Origin: Paenilisteria portnoyi
Lineage (GTDB): Bacteria; Bacillota; Bacilli; Lactobacillales; Listeriaceae
DNA: 64,000 bases
Direction: 5' to 3'
Assembly (NCBI RefSeq): GCF_014322795.1
Contig: NZ_JAASTT010000006.1
Location: 84,840-148,839, forward strand
Positions 50,839 to 60,235 of the stretch are shown piece after piece; position 1 is the first letter of the stretch; each line of letters begins with the position of its first letter. The notes beneath the pieces are model-generated. The model saw only the letters and a list, made by a program, of their open reading frames with translations, was not told the origin of the DNA and made no database searches. A program made the position numbers and the translations under genes.

Positions 50839-51885
50839 CTAACTTTCCTCGCTTTGCTTGATATAATGTCCGCCTGCTGCTTTATCAAGACGATTCATTA
50901 CCGCTTCCCCAATACCAATTTTCGCAAAAGGTTCAGCGTAAATAAGCGTCACAGGTGTATGGTCAAAATGGCGTAATCGGTCGTATAAACGATAGGCGAT
51001 TTCCTCTGGGTAAGACTTACTTCCTAGCCCCATCATGTAGTCCGATTTCCGCAACTGTTCCTCTAGCTCATCTGAAACGAGCACACCGACGATTTCTCCG
51101 CGTTTTTCAGCTAGGTCAATCTGCTTTTGGAAAAACGTCGCATCGCCCTCAATAATCGCCACAGGAGCTTTTGGTGCGTAATGCGTATATTTCATCCCTG
51201 GCGCTTTCGGTGCTTCTTGTTGTGCGATATCTTTCGCTTCTGAAATAATGGGACCAATCACCGCCTCTATCTTCTCTTGTGAAACGCCTCCTGGTCGCAA
51301 AATCGCTGGGGTCTCGAGCGTGCAATCAATCACCGTTGATTCGAGACCTACTCCAGTTTTCCCACCAAAGACAATACCCGCAATCCGTCCCGATAAATCT
51401 TCCTCCACATGTTCTCCAGATGTCGGACTCGGTTTTCCAGATCGATTCGCACTTGGCGCCGCTACTGGAATCCCAGCCACCGCTAAAAGGCCAAGCGCGA
51501 CAGGATGCTCTGGCATACGTACACCGACGCTATCCAAGCCTGCCGTCACATTTGTAGCTAGTCGACCGGGCTGTAATGGCAAAATAATCGTCAACGGGCC
51601 TGGCCAAAATTCGCGCATGAGTTTTTTTGCATTGCTCGGGATTTCCTTGACGAATTCATGAATTTGCGATTGATCCGCGATGTGTACAATAAGTGGGTTA
51701 TCGGATGGTCTGCCTTTTGCTTCGTATATTTTAGAAACGGCTTGTTCATTTGTAGCGTCTGCGCCAATGCCGTATACCGTTTCAGTAGGAAAAGCCACCG
51801 TTTCTCCCGCTTGCAAAAGTTTCGCAGCCTCGAGATATGTCTGTATTTCATTTTCCTTCGTTATATGCCAAATCTTTGTTTCCAT
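50839..51885 (-). CDS. L-threonylcarbamoyladenylate synthase (Sua5/YwlC)
   Basis: 348 residues: YrdC catalytic domain (about 10-205; PTETVYGIGADATNEQAVSKIYEAKGRPSDNPLIVH) plus linker and a C-terminal Sua5 domain (about 240-345). It makes threonylcarbamoyl-AMP for tRNA t6A37. Two-domain form as in Bacillus YwlC. A dense DnaA-box cluster lies directly upstream. Confidence 0.94.
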   Translation of the reverse strand: METKIWHITKENEIQTYLEAAKLLQAGETVAFPTETVYGIGADATNEQAVSKIYEAKGRPSDNPLIVHIADQSQIHEFVKEIPSNAKKLMREFWPGPLTIILPLQPGRLATNVTAGLDSVGVRMPEHPVALGLLAVAGIPVAAPSANRSGKPSPTSGEHVEEDLSGRIAGIVFGGKTGVGLESTVIDCTLETPAILRPGGVSQEKIEAVIGPIISEAKDIAQQEAPKAPGMKYTHYAPKAPVAIIEGDATFFQKQIDLAEKRGEIVGVLVSDELEEQLRKSDYMMGLGSKSYPEEIAYRLYDRLRHFDHTPVTLIYAEPFAKIGIGEAVMNRLDKAAGGHYIKQSEES

Positions 51886-51978
51886 TAGGATTTGCTCCTT
51901 TACATTGCTTTAATCTTATTTTAACGGTTTTGGTGCATTTTTTACAGTGTGGGATCGATTTATTTGAAAAATCGGCTT

Positions 51979-52148
51979 TCATCCACAAAGTTATCCCCAA
52001 ACTGTGGATAATAACTTTGTCAATGTGGATAACTAATTGTGAACCTGTGGATAATGTGCATAAGTGTGTTGATAACTGGGTTTTAATTATTAAGATTTGA
52101 TTAAAAATATTTTTTTGCACAAAGTTTTATCCCCAGTGCTGTGGATAA
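51979..52148. promoter_or_regulatory. DnaA-box cluster between tsaC and prmC
   Basis: Four perfect TGTGGATAA boxes (52003-52011, 52024-52032, 52046-52054, 52140-52148) and five one-mismatch boxes (51979-51987, 51991-51999, 52055-52063, 52067-52075, 52127-52135) within 170 bp. Further perfect boxes lie at 52340-52348 and 52542-52550 (in prmC) and 53187-53195 (in prfA). Bacillus subtilis has a DnaA-box cluster at ywlC, the same gene, where DnaA titration affects initiation timing. Confidence 0.88.
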
Positions 52149-52158
52149 TCAATCCGAA

Positions 52159-52190
52159 TAAAAAAGCACTTCATCCATAGAAATGCTTTT
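52159..52190 (-). terminator. Terminator after prmC
   Basis: Imperfect stem AAAGCA..TTC / GAA.GTGCTTT (about 52161-52190) with a minus-strand T run. Confidence 0.7.
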
Positions 52191-52197
52191 ATATCAG

Positions 52198-53043
52198 TTA
52201 GTTATGACAAATAACCATCCGATCTTTGCCGTTGATATCTTGTTGAATCGTGACGCTTGCCTGTGGAAAACTTTTTTCGAAAAAATGTTTTACTGCAGAA
52301 GCTTGTGTGTAACCGATTTCCATGCCAATCCAAAATAGGTTATCCACAACATTTGGTAATTGCTGAATTAGACGCTCGTAAATCGCTAAACCGTTATTTG
52401 GTGCGAATAAGGCTAGTTCTGGTTCGTGATCTAAGACGTAATTTGACATCTCCACGCGTTCGCTATCAGCAATATATGGCGGATTTGCCAGAATCATATC
52501 GAATTTTTCGCCGGTTTGTTGGAAATAATCGACGAGATCGCTGTGGATAAATCGGACATTGGTTTTTAACCGGGTATTATTTTGTTCTGCAATTTGGAGA
52601 GCTTCCTTGGATATATCCGAACCGGTCACCAGGCAATCGGGAAATGTTGCTTTAAGTGTGATCGGGATAATTCCACTGCCTGTGCAGACATCCAAAATGC
52701 GCTGAACTCGAGCCGGATTTTTTTCGATAAACTTCTCGGCGGCATAAACGAGTTCTTCCGTTTCTGGACGAGGGATCAGGACACTCGGTGTGACATAAAA
52801 ATCGCGACCATAAAAAGGAGCCACTTCTAAAATATACTGAACTGGCTCTCCATTTATATAACGTGCGAAATCGCTGTCAAACTGGGCCTTTTCGCTTGGA
52901 CTTAGCACTTTACTTGTCGACATCCATAGTTCGGATCGTGTCAGACCAAGCCGCGTTTCGATGATGATTTCTGCTATGTTGAGGTCTAGTTCGCGAGCGC
53001 TTAGTTCAGCTTTTGCTTGATGCAAAATTTCGGCGATTGTCAT
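52198..53043 (-). CDS. prmC: Release factor glutamine methyltransferase PrmC
   Basis: 281 residues: N-terminal helical domain (about 1-80) and a SAM-dependent methyltransferase with RILDVCTGSGIIPI (SAM loop) and the catalytic NPPY (ILANPPYIAD). It methylates the Gln of the GGQ motif in RF1 and RF2; RF1 is the gene directly upstream, 1 bp away. The C-terminal half of the frame carries two DnaA boxes. Confidence 0.95.
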   Translation of the reverse strand: MTIAEILHQAKAELSARELDLNIAEIIIETRLGLTRSELWMSTSKVLSPSEKAQFDSDFARYINGEPVQYILEVAPFYGRDFYVTPSVLIPRPETEELVYAAEKFIEKNPARVQRILDVCTGSGIIPITLKATFPDCLVTGSDISKEALQIAEQNNTRLKTNVRFIHSDLVDYFQQTGEKFDMILANPPYIADSERVEMSNYVLDHEPELALFAPNNGLAIYERLIQQLPNVVDNLFWIGMEIGYTQASAVKHFFEKSFPQASVTIQQDINGKDRMVICHN

Positions 53044-53044
53044 C

Positions 53045-54121
53045 TTACATACCGTCGCTTAGATGATCGAGTCGGCTCGTTTGGTCTTCCATAATCAGCG
53101 CGTCGATAACTTCATCAAGCTTGCCTTCCATTATTTGGTCGAGCTTTTGAATCGTCAAACCAATACGGTGATCTGTTACACGGTTTTGTGGATAATTATA
53201 CGTCCGAATCCGCTCAGAACGGTCACCCGTACCAACTGCAGATTTCCGATGCGTATCATATTCCTCACGTGCTTCACGCTCAAATTTATCAAAAATACGC
53301 GCACGCAAAATTTTCATCGCTTTTTCTTTATTCTTAATTTGAGAACGTTCATCTTGCATCGAAACAACAATCCCCGTCGGAATATGCGTCAAACGTACGG
53401 CTGACATCGTTGTATTAACACTTTGTCCGCCCGCGCCACTTGAAGCAAACGTATCCGTCCGAATTTCGTTATCCTTAATATCGATTTCCACATCTTCCGC
53501 TTCTGGCAAAATCGCAACCGTTGCTGTCGATGTATGAATCCGGCCGCCTGATTCGGTTTCTGGAACGCGCTGTACACGATGGGCACCATTTTCGTATTTT
53601 AGGCGAGAGTAAGCGCCAGCACCGTTAATCAATACGATAATCTCTTTATAGCCACCGATTCCCGTCGCGTTTGCTTCCATAACTTCGGCTTTCCAACCGC
53701 GAGATTCCGCGTAACGCGAATACATCCGGAATAAGTCGCCAGCAAATAGAGCGGCCTCATCGCCACCTGCAGCTCCGCGAATTTCCATAATAACGTTTTT
53801 GTCGTCATTTGGGTCTTTTGGAACGAGCAATAGTTTTAAACGCTCCTCTAGTCGGCTTTTCTCTGCTGTTAACTCGTTGAATTCTTCTTTCACCATTTCT
53901 TTCATGTCATCGTCGAGCTTCTCGTTCATCATCTCACGTGTTTCTGCAAGCCCCTCGGTCACTTCTTTATATTCACGATATGTCTCCACTGTTTCTGTAA
54001 TAGCCGACTGCTCTTTGGAATAATCGCGGAGCTTTTTCGCGTCACTGACCACGTTTGGGTCGCTCAGCAATTCATTCAATTCATCATAACGATCTTCCAC
54101 TGCTTGTAAACGATCATACAT
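53045..54121 (-). CDS. prfA: Peptide chain release factor 1
   Basis: A 358-residue factor reading UAA and UAG stops. Stop-recognition motif PET ([12 protein letters not shown], the PxT tripeptide of RF1) and GGQ ([12 protein letters not shown]). This symbol is the release factor, not the Listeria virulence regulator of the same name. Upstream of prmC in one operon. Confidence 0.96.
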   Translation of the reverse strand: MYDRLQAVEDRYDELNELLSDPNVVSDAKKLRDYSKEQSAITETVETYREYKEVTEGLAETREMMNEKLDDDMKEMVKEEFNELTAEKSRLEERLKLLLVPKDPNDDKNVIMEIRGAAGGDEAALFAGDLFRMYSRYAESRGWKAEVMEANATGIGGYKEIIVLINGAGAYSRLKYENGAHRVQRVPETESGGRIHTSTATVAILPEAEDVEIDIKDNEIRTDTFASSGAGGQSVNTTMSAVRLTHIPTGIVVSMQDERSQIKNKEKAMKILRARIFDKFEREAREEYDTHRKSAVGTGDRSERIRTYNYPQNRVTDHRIGLTIQKLDQIMEGKLDEVIDALIMEDQTSRLDHLSDGM

Positions 54122-54152
54122 TTAGGTTCACCTCTTTTTTTAGTTGCAAAAA

Positions 54153-54725
54153 TTAAATTTTCGGGTTGGCGTGACATTTCCGGCAAACTGGATAGTAACG
54201 ATCGTTGCCGCCAATCATGATTTGGTCACCTTTATACATTGGTTGTCCTTCTTCATCGACACGCAACACCATCGTCGCTTTCTTCGTGCAAAACCAACAA
54301 ACTGTCTTCATTTCCTCGATTTTGTCTGCATATAACAATAAATATTTGGAGCCTTCGAAAAGCTCATTTTGAAAATCGTTTTTTAGTCCGTATGCAATAA
54401 CGGGAATATTGAGTCCGTCTGCGATTTGTGCTAGTTGCAAAATATGTTTTTTCTCCAAAAATTGCGATTCATCGAGTAATACGCAATATGGTTTAGGATC
54501 TATTTTTGCTACTTCATCATGCAAATTTGTTGTTGAAAATACTGGTGTTGCCTCGCGTTTTAAACCAATACGACTCGAAATAACTCCGACTTGATCGCGA
54601 TCATCAATACCAGATGTGAAAATCACGACCGGTTTATTTTGTTCCTCGTAATTATGTGCCACTTTTAAAATTTCTATTGTTTTACCGCTATTCATTGAAC
54701 CATATCTAAAGAAAAGCTGTGCCAT
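54153..54725 (-). CDS. tdk: Thymidine kinase
   Basis: 190 residues, type II thymidine kinase for dTMP salvage. P-loop GSMNSGKT (about 9-16), catalytic Glu in LLDESQFL, and a four-Cys zinc site CWFC / CRKC. Start taken at ATG 54725 ([15 protein letters not shown]), the family N-terminus; the ATG codons 18-24 bases upstream lack a better RBS. It lies 31 bp before prfA. Confidence 0.93.
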   Translation of the reverse strand: MAQLFFRYGSMNSGKTIEILKVAHNYEEQNKPVVIFTSGIDDRDQVGVISSRIGLKREATPVFSTTNLHDEVAKIDPKPYCVLLDESQFLEKKHILQLAQIADGLNIPVIAYGLKNDFQNELFEGSKYLLLYADKIEEMKTVCWFCTKKATMVLRVDEEGQPMYKGDQIMIGGNDRYYPVCRKCHANPKI

Positions 54726-54843
54726 CCTTACAAAACCTCGCATTCCCATGTTAAAAACTCTTTTTCATTCTATCACAGCGCGTAATTTGGGACAAGCAGT
54801 CACATGTTAAAGGGGATTTTTATGTAGATTTTTTACATTTGCA

Positions 54844-54893
54844 TGACAAAAAACTACAAGTAAAGCACAAAAACGGATACTTTACTTGTAGTT
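54844..54893 (-). terminator. Terminator after thrB
   Basis: Perfect 14-bp arms AACTACAAGTAAAG (54852-54865) and CTTTACTTGTAGTT (54880-54893) with a minus-strand T run. Confidence 0.9.
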
Positions 54894-54896
54894 ATT

Positions 54897-55766
54897 TCAT
54901 GAGAATATCGTTGAACCGTTGCCTTCTACGTTTAGTGAAAGAACTGTCGCTGTTTGATCGAATTCTTTCATGACCTGGATTAGATTCTCGCTTTCTGACT
55001 TTGGAGCGAAGATCAGAATCGTTGGGCCTGCTCCGCTCAAACACGCCGCGTAAGCACCATTTTCCTTCGTCAATGCACGCAATGGCGCCAAATGTGGGAC
55101 GAGTTTTGCGCGGTATTTCTCATGCCATAAATCGCGCTCCATCATGTCACCCGCTAATTTCAGATCATTTTGTAAAAGTGCCGCAATCATCACATTGGCG
55201 ATACTGCTTGCTTTGACTGCCTCTTTATAGGGAAGCTGGTCTGGCAAAACACCGCGACTTTCACTCGTTAGCAGTACTTCTTGCGGAATAAACGCGAGCA
55301 ACGCACAGTCTGGGAAAAGGTGCCGAACGTAAAAATCTTCGCCATCCAATTTTGCACCAACGACAAAATTACCGAGTACTGCTGGGGCAACGTTATCTGG
55401 ATGGCCTTCGATTTCCGCGGCAATCTCAACTTTGCGTTCTGGCGTCAACTCCAAATTCGCGAGTATATTCGCAAGCTCGATGCCTGCCACCACGGCCGCC
55501 GAACTGCTTCCAAGTCCGCGCGCTGCCGGAATATCGCAGAGCATTTTCAAGTTGTGTGGTTCGAGATTTGGCGCGATGCTCAGCGCGGTTTCGACGATGA
55601 CGTTCGTTGCGTCCATCGGGATTCCGTCGCCTAAATCATGCGCGATATGCCATTCTTTTGCTGGTTCTAAAACTTCTAGCGTCAAATAAAGTGATAACGC
55701 GAGGCCACACGAATCAAAGCCTGGTCCAAGATTCGCTGTTGTAGCCGGAACTTGGATTCTAATCAT
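54897..55766 (-). CDS. thrB: Homoserine kinase
   Basis: A 289-residue GHMP kinase phosphorylating homoserine in threonine synthesis. ATP loop [16 protein letters not shown] (about 83-98) and C-terminal [10 protein letters not shown]. Its ATG overlaps the thrC stop by 4 bases. Last gene of hom-thrC-thrB. Confidence 0.96.
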   Translation of the reverse strand: MIRIQVPATTANLGPGFDSCGLALSLYLTLEVLEPAKEWHIAHDLGDGIPMDATNVIVETALSIAPNLEPHNLKMLCDIPAARGLGSSSAAVVAGIELANILANLELTPERKVEIAAEIEGHPDNVAPAVLGNFVVGAKLDGEDFYVRHLFPDCALLAFIPQEVLLTSESRGVLPDQLPYKEAVKASSIANVMIAALLQNDLKLAGDMMERDLWHEKYRAKLVPHLAPLRALTKENGAYAACLSGAGPTILIFAPKSESENLIQVMKEFDQTATVLSLNVEGNGSTIFS

Positions 55767-56821
55767 TTCGTCACGCCTGTGCGCAAGTATTCCCGCATTG
55801 CGTCCACGCCTTCCACGTGCGAAATCGGAACTTCGTGCACGCTCATCGCCGTATCAGGATCTTTCAAGCCGTTTCCAGTGAACACACACACGACTGTTTC
55901 ACCTTGTTTGATCGCGCCACTTTTCACGTGTTGAATCACGCCAGCAAGCGATGCCGCCGAGCCTGGTTCAATGAAGACACCATCTTGCGCTGCGACTTTT
56001 TTGTATGCATTCACAATCTCGTCGTCTGTTACAGAATGAATATAACCTTTAGACTCGTCACGCGCCGCCTCAGCCAATTCCCAACTTGCAGGGTTACCAA
56101 TCCGAATCGCCGTCGCAATCGTTTCTGGGTTCTTGATTGGCGCGCCTTGGACGATTGCCGCAGCACCTTCCGCTTCAAAACCGTGCATCCGCGGTAAGCC
56201 CACGCCAAAATGTCCGTCCCATTCTTTGAAACCTTTCCAATACGCCGAAATGTTTCCTGCGTTCCCAACCGGTATTGCCAGCACGTCTGGTGATTTACCA
56301 CCTAATTGTTCGCAAATCTCGAACGCCGCTGTTTTTTGGCCTTCCAAACGGTACGGGTTCACCGAGTTAACAAGTGCCACGGCTTCCGTTTCCGCAAGCT
56401 CACGAACCGCGTCCAAAGCTTCATCAAAGTTCCCCTGAATCGCGATGATATCCGCGCCATACATCACGGCCTGCGCCAACTTACCAAGCGCCACTTTGCC
56501 ATCTGGAATCACCACATAAGCCTTCATTCCAGCACGAGTCGCGTACGCAGCAGCAGCAGCCGACGTGTTTCCAGTAGAAGCACAAATAACCGCCGTCGCG
56601 CCCTCTTCCTTCGCCTTCGCAACTGCCATCACCATACCACGATCCTTAAACGATCCCGTCGGATTCAAGCCTTCATATTTTCCATATAACGTCACGCCAA
56701 GTTCCTTCGACAAATTTGGCAACGGAATCAGCGGTGTATTCCCTTCAGCCAAGCCAATCATCGGTGTTTTATCAGTAATCGGTAAATAGTCCTTGTATCG
56801 TTTCAATAATCCTTCGTACAT
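55763..56821 (-). CDS. thrC: Threonine synthase
   Basis: A 352-residue PLP enzyme converting phosphohomoserine to threonine. PLP Lys in [11 protein letters not shown] (about 58); phosphate loop [25 protein letters not shown] before ATG. Short class, no extra N-terminal domain. Confidence 0.96.
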   Translation of the reverse strand: MYEGLLKRYKDYLPITDKTPMIGLAEGNTPLIPLPNLSKELGVTLYGKYEGLNPTGSFKDRGMVMAVAKAKEEGATAVICASTGNTSAAAAAYATRAGMKAYVVIPDGKVALGKLAQAVMYGADIIAIQGNFDEALDAVRELAETEAVALVNSVNPYRLEGQKTAAFEICEQLGGKSPDVLAIPVGNAGNISAYWKGFKEWDGHFGVGLPRMHGFEAEGAAAIVQGAPIKNPETIATAIRIGNPASWELAEAARDESKGYIHSVTDDEIVNAYKKVAAQDGVFIEPGSAASLAGVIQHVKSGAIKQGETVVCVFTGNGLKDPDTAMSVHEVPISHVEGVDAMREYLRTGVTK

Positions 56822-56824
56822 TAT

Positions 56825-58111
56825 TTATCCCTCCACAACTTGATATTTCGCTTCGACTTGCATTTGCGGTTCCAGCTTCACTTTTTCAATCGCTTGTTCC
56901 AGTTGCGCCTTGCTCGTCACATGCGTCACCACAACAACCGTTGCCGTATATTCGTCCAGCGGTTCTTGCAAAATTTTATCAAAACCAACGCCCGCTTCCG
57001 CAAAAATCTGCGTTAACTTCAGGAACGTTCCAGTTTTATCATCCATGACAATCCGCAAATAGTATTTCGAGAAAATTTCTTCCGGAACGGTTTGCTTCGT
57101 GTCATGTTTATAACTATTGAATGCATTGCCGTTTGTGCCTAACTTGCTATTTTTCGCGACCGTAATAATATCGCTGACCACACTCGTCGCCGTCGGTAAT
57201 TCACCAGCACCCGGCCCGTAATACATCGTTTCACCAGCCGCGGCACCTGTTACAAACACCGCATTATTCTCGTTGTTCACGCCCGCCATCGGATGGTATT
57301 TCGGCAAGAGCACAGGCCCAACACTAACAGCAACCGAACCGTTCTTCTCTTCCGCCGTGCCGACCAATTTAATCACGTATTTCAACTGTTCCGCGACTTC
57401 CATATCACGCGGCGCAATCCCGCGAATCCCAACCGTGTCCACGTCCGCCAAATCGACATTCATTCCAAATGCCAAACGCGTCAAAATGACCATTTTGCGA
57501 GCCGCATCGATTCCGTCCACATCATTCGTTGGATCAGATTCCGCAAACCCTAGGTCCTGAGCTTCCTTCAAAACATCCTCATAATCCCGCTTCTCCGTCT
57601 TCATTTTTGTCAACATGAAGTTCGTCGTCCCGTTCACGATTCCCATAACTTTCTGGATTTTATCAGCCGCAAGCCCGTTCACAATCGTCCGCAAAATCGG
57701 GATTCCGCCGGCAACACTCGCTTCATAGAATAAATCGCATTTGTTCGCCTGCGCCACAGCAATCAGTTCATCCCCATGTAACGCAATTAAATCCTTGTTC
57801 GCCGTGACCACATGTTTCCCAGCTTTCAATGCCTGCAAAACATACTCGCGCGCCGGTTCAATGCTTCCCATAACTTCCACAACCACCGAAATGGCTGGAT
57901 CATTTAAAATGTCAGAAGGTTCCGTGGTCAAGCTAAATCCTTTCGTCTCGTAACGACGATTCTTTTCTAAGTCGCGCACGAGCACCATTTTGACGCTCAC
58001 TTGGTAGCCGGTCATTTGACTAATTTTCTCCGCATGCTCTTCTAAAATGTGAATGACACCACTACCAACTGTTCCAAATCCTAAAATCCCAACTTCTAAT
58101 TTCGCTTCCAC
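56825..58111 (-). CDS. hom: Homoserine dehydrogenase
   Basis: 428 residues: NAD(P)-binding LGFGTVGSGVI (about 10-20), catalytic region GIVNGTTNFMLTKM and GFAESDPTNDVDGIDAARKM, and a C-terminal ACT domain (about 345-425) for feedback control by threonine. The start is GTG behind AGGAGG. First gene of the threonine operon; no T-box or leader was found upstream. Confidence 0.96.
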   Translation of the reverse strand: MEAKLEVGILGFGTVGSGVIHILEEHAEKISQMTGYQVSVKMVLVRDLEKNRRYETKGFSLTTEPSDILNDPAISVVVEVMGSIEPAREYVLQALKAGKHVVTANKDLIALHGDELIAVAQANKCDLFYEASVAGGIPILRTIVNGLAADKIQKVMGIVNGTTNFMLTKMKTEKRDYEDVLKEAQDLGFAESDPTNDVDGIDAARKMVILTRLAFGMNVDLADVDTVGIRGIAPRDMEVAEQLKYVIKLVGTAEEKNGSVAVSVGPVLLPKYHPMAGVNNENNAVFVTGAAAGETMYYGPGAGELPTATSVVSDIITVAKNSKLGTNGNAFNSYKHDTKQTVPEEIFSKYYLRIVMDDKTGTFLKLTQIFAEAGVGFDKILQEPLDEYTATVVVVTHVTSKAQLEQAIEKVKLEPQMQVEAKYQVVEG

Positions 58112-58292
58112 TTGTCAACCTCCTCAGTTATAAAACCATGTAATTATGCTTATTATACGCAATTTCCCACCATAAAGCAAAGGATTATTTGACATATCAG
58201 AATATTCATTTAGGCCAATGTTCATAAGATTATCACATCTAGAATGGAAAACGTGTAAAAGACTACTAACCATCCTTATTTAACTTAGACAC

Positions 58293-58347
58293 TTGACAGT
58301 TAGATATCTATCTATTATAATCATTTTATCAAGTTAGAATTCTAACT
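58293..58347 (+). promoter_or_regulatory. marR-MATE promoter with two MarR operators
   Basis: Near-ideal sigma-A promoter: TTGACA (58293-58298), 17 bp, TATAAT (58316-58321). One near-palindrome AGTTAGATATCTATCT (58298-58313) fills the spacer and a perfect one, AGTTAGAATTCTAACT (58332-58347), covers the start region. The shared AGTTAG half-site points to autorepression by the MarR protein encoded next. Confidence 0.8.
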
Positions 58348-58365
58348 ATAAGGAGTCGAATTAAA

Positions 58366-58797
58366 ATGACCAAACAACCACTAAATACCCCTTATTCCGA
58401 TTTATTCCGCGGAGTTGGGATGAAAATCAAGATGAATGCCGATGCCAGGCTTCGGGAATTAGACCTCAACGGCCAGCAAGGACGCATGATTGGCTACATT
58501 TTTGAGAACCAAGAACACGGTGTTATTCAAAAAGATTTAGCCGAACAATTCAACCGCAAAGGCGCCAGCATCACGAGCATGCTACAAGGCCTCGAGAAAA
58601 AAGGGTACATCAAACGCGTTGTTCCAAAAGATAACGAACGTCAAAAGAATATTTATGTCTTAGATAAAGGCGTGGCGTTAATAGAAGAATTCAATACCAT
58701 TTTTGCAGAAATTGAAAACAGTATCACACAATCGCTCACCGCTACCGAAGCCGAACAATTAAAATCACTTTTAACGAAAGTAAGTAACAATTTATAA
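58366..58797 (+). CDS. MarR-family transcriptional regulator
   Basis: 143 residues with the MarR winged helix (about 30-125): helix 3-4 IQKDLAEQFNRKGASITSMLQGLEKKGYI and wing RVVPKDNERQKNIYVL. N- and C-terminal helices form the dimer. It starts behind AAGGAG and is followed 16 bp later by a MATE exporter, which it presumably represses together with itself. The ligand is unknown. Confidence 0.9.
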   Translation: MTKQPLNTPYSDLFRGVGMKIKMNADARLRELDLNGQQGRMIGYIFENQEHGVIQKDLAEQFNRKGASITSMLQGLEKKGYIKRVVPKDNERQKNIYVLDKGVALIEEFNTIFAEIENSITQSLTATEAEQLKSLLTKVSNNL

Positions 58798-58813
58798 GGA
58801 AGAAGGAACGAAC

Positions 58814-60187
58814 ATGACAAAGAAATTTTCAGATCAATATTATTTAGAAACCGCACCAGTGAAGAAAGCGATTGCTCATTTATCGATTCCAATGATGATT
58901 GGGATGTCTGTCGGCACCATTTATAACGTCATCAACGCCTATTTCATCGGACTCTTACACGACACAAACATGCTCTCCGCGATCACGCTTGGTTTACCGA
59001 TTTTCACTGTACTCATGGCTTTTGGTAACGTATTTGGCGTTGGTGGTGGCACATTTATCACCCGTCTCAATGGCCAAAAAGACACAGAAAGGGGCAAGCG
59101 CGTCGCCGGTTACACATTCTATGCAAGTATCATTGCCGGACTTTTACTCGCACTCCTCGCTCTCCTTTTAATTGATCCAATCGCCCAACTACTTGGCGCT
59201 GATGTAGCAACCTTTGATTACGCCAAAACATATGCATTGACCCTATTTGCTGGTGGTTTCATTGTCATACTTAACTTCGCACTCGAGCAGTTAGTACGGT
59301 CTGGCGGTGCCTCCAAAGAATCCATGTACGGTATTTTTATCAGCACTGGGCTCAGCTTGATTCTTGATCCAATCCTTATCTTAGGTCTAGGCTGGCATGT
59401 TGCCGGAGCCGCACTTGCAATGGTTTTATCCCAACTCGGTTCCGCCATTTACTACCTCTATTTCCTAGAAAAACGCAGCGAACATTTGCAAGGTTTCTTA
59501 AAACACTTCAAAATATCCATCAAAGACCAGCTCGAAGTTTATAAAATTGGCGTCTCCGAACTATTACAGTCTGCCTTTTTAATCGTGACGACCTTACTGC
59601 TCAACAATTTTGCGATCCAATATGGGGATAATGTCATCGCTGGATTCGGAATCGCGCTACGCATCGTTCAAATCCCAGAATTCTTAGCTATGGGTCTGAT
59701 TCTAGGCTTGATCCCATTCTTCGCGTTTAACTTTGCTAGTAAGAATATTCCGAGATTTAAGGCAGGAATGAAACAAGCTTCTCTTTACATCGGTGTCATT
59801 TCCGTTACATTCGTTGGCTTAGTTTACCTATTTATAGCACCAATCATCCAGCTTTTCTCGAACGATCCTGACGTTTTAAGCATTGGTACCTACATTCTCG
59901 TGGCGATGCTCGTATCCGCAATCTTCAACGGCTTTACCATCCTGTTCATCAGCCTTTTCCAAGCGACCGGTCAAGGTACAGCAACGATGGTCATGTCCGT
60001 CACACAAGGCGTTCTTTACATCCCGATGATTCTAATTCTGCACGCTATGTTTGGCCTCCACGGCGTTATCTGGTCTATGGCAGTCACCGAAACCATCACT
60101 TTAATCATGGGACTTATCTTCTTCATCGCCTTCCAGAAAAAATTAAAAACATCTGATTTAGCAGGAGCAAAAATCAGCCCAGCATAA
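58814..60187 (+). CDS. MATE-family multidrug efflux transporter
   Basis: 457 residues with about twelve helices in two related halves (MatE repeats about 15-175 and 240-400). Typical features: LSIPMMIGMSVGTIYNVINAYFIG, FGNVFGVGGGTFITRLNG. It exports cationic drugs or metabolites by Na+ or H+ antiport; the substrate cannot be told from sequence. Operon with marR; the only plus-strand pair in this half of the window. Confidence 0.93.
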   Translation: MTKKFSDQYYLETAPVKKAIAHLSIPMMIGMSVGTIYNVINAYFIGLLHDTNMLSAITLGLPIFTVLMAFGNVFGVGGGTFITRLNGQKDTERGKRVAGYTFYASIIAGLLLALLALLLIDPIAQLLGADVATFDYAKTYALTLFAGGFIVILNFALEQLVRSGGASKESMYGIFISTGLSLILDPILILGLGWHVAGAALAMVLSQLGSAIYYLYFLEKRSEHLQGFLKHFKISIKDQLEVYKIGVSELLQSAFLIVTTLLLNNFAIQYGDNVIAGFGIALRIVQIPEFLAMGLILGLIPFFAFNFASKNIPRFKAGMKQASLYIGVISVTFVGLVYLFIAPIIQLFSNDPDVLSIGTYILVAMLVSAIFNGFTILFISLFQATGQGTATMVMSVTQGVLYIPMILILHAMFGLHGVIWSMAVTETITLIMGLIFFIAFQKKLKTSDLAGAKISPA

Positions 60188-60190
60188 AAT

Positions 60191-60226
60191 TAAAGCGCCG
60201 TTCCTATATCCCGGAACGGCGCTTTA
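60191..60226. terminator. Bidirectional terminator between MATE gene and gor
   Basis: Perfect 13-bp arms AAAGCGCCGTTCC (60192-60204) and GGAACGGCGCTTT (60213-60225); serves the convergent transcripts. T tracts are short. Confidence 0.8.
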
Positions 60227-60235
60227 TCTATCCTA

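Noticed and set aside
53045..54121. prfA as the Listeria virulence regulator PrfA
   Set aside because: The protein carries GGQ and RF1 motifs and is release factor 1; the shared symbol is a coincidence.
58112..58292. A T-box or other leader controlling the threonine operon
   Set aside because: No AGGGTGGNACCGCG-like box, specifier stem or terminator seen before hom.
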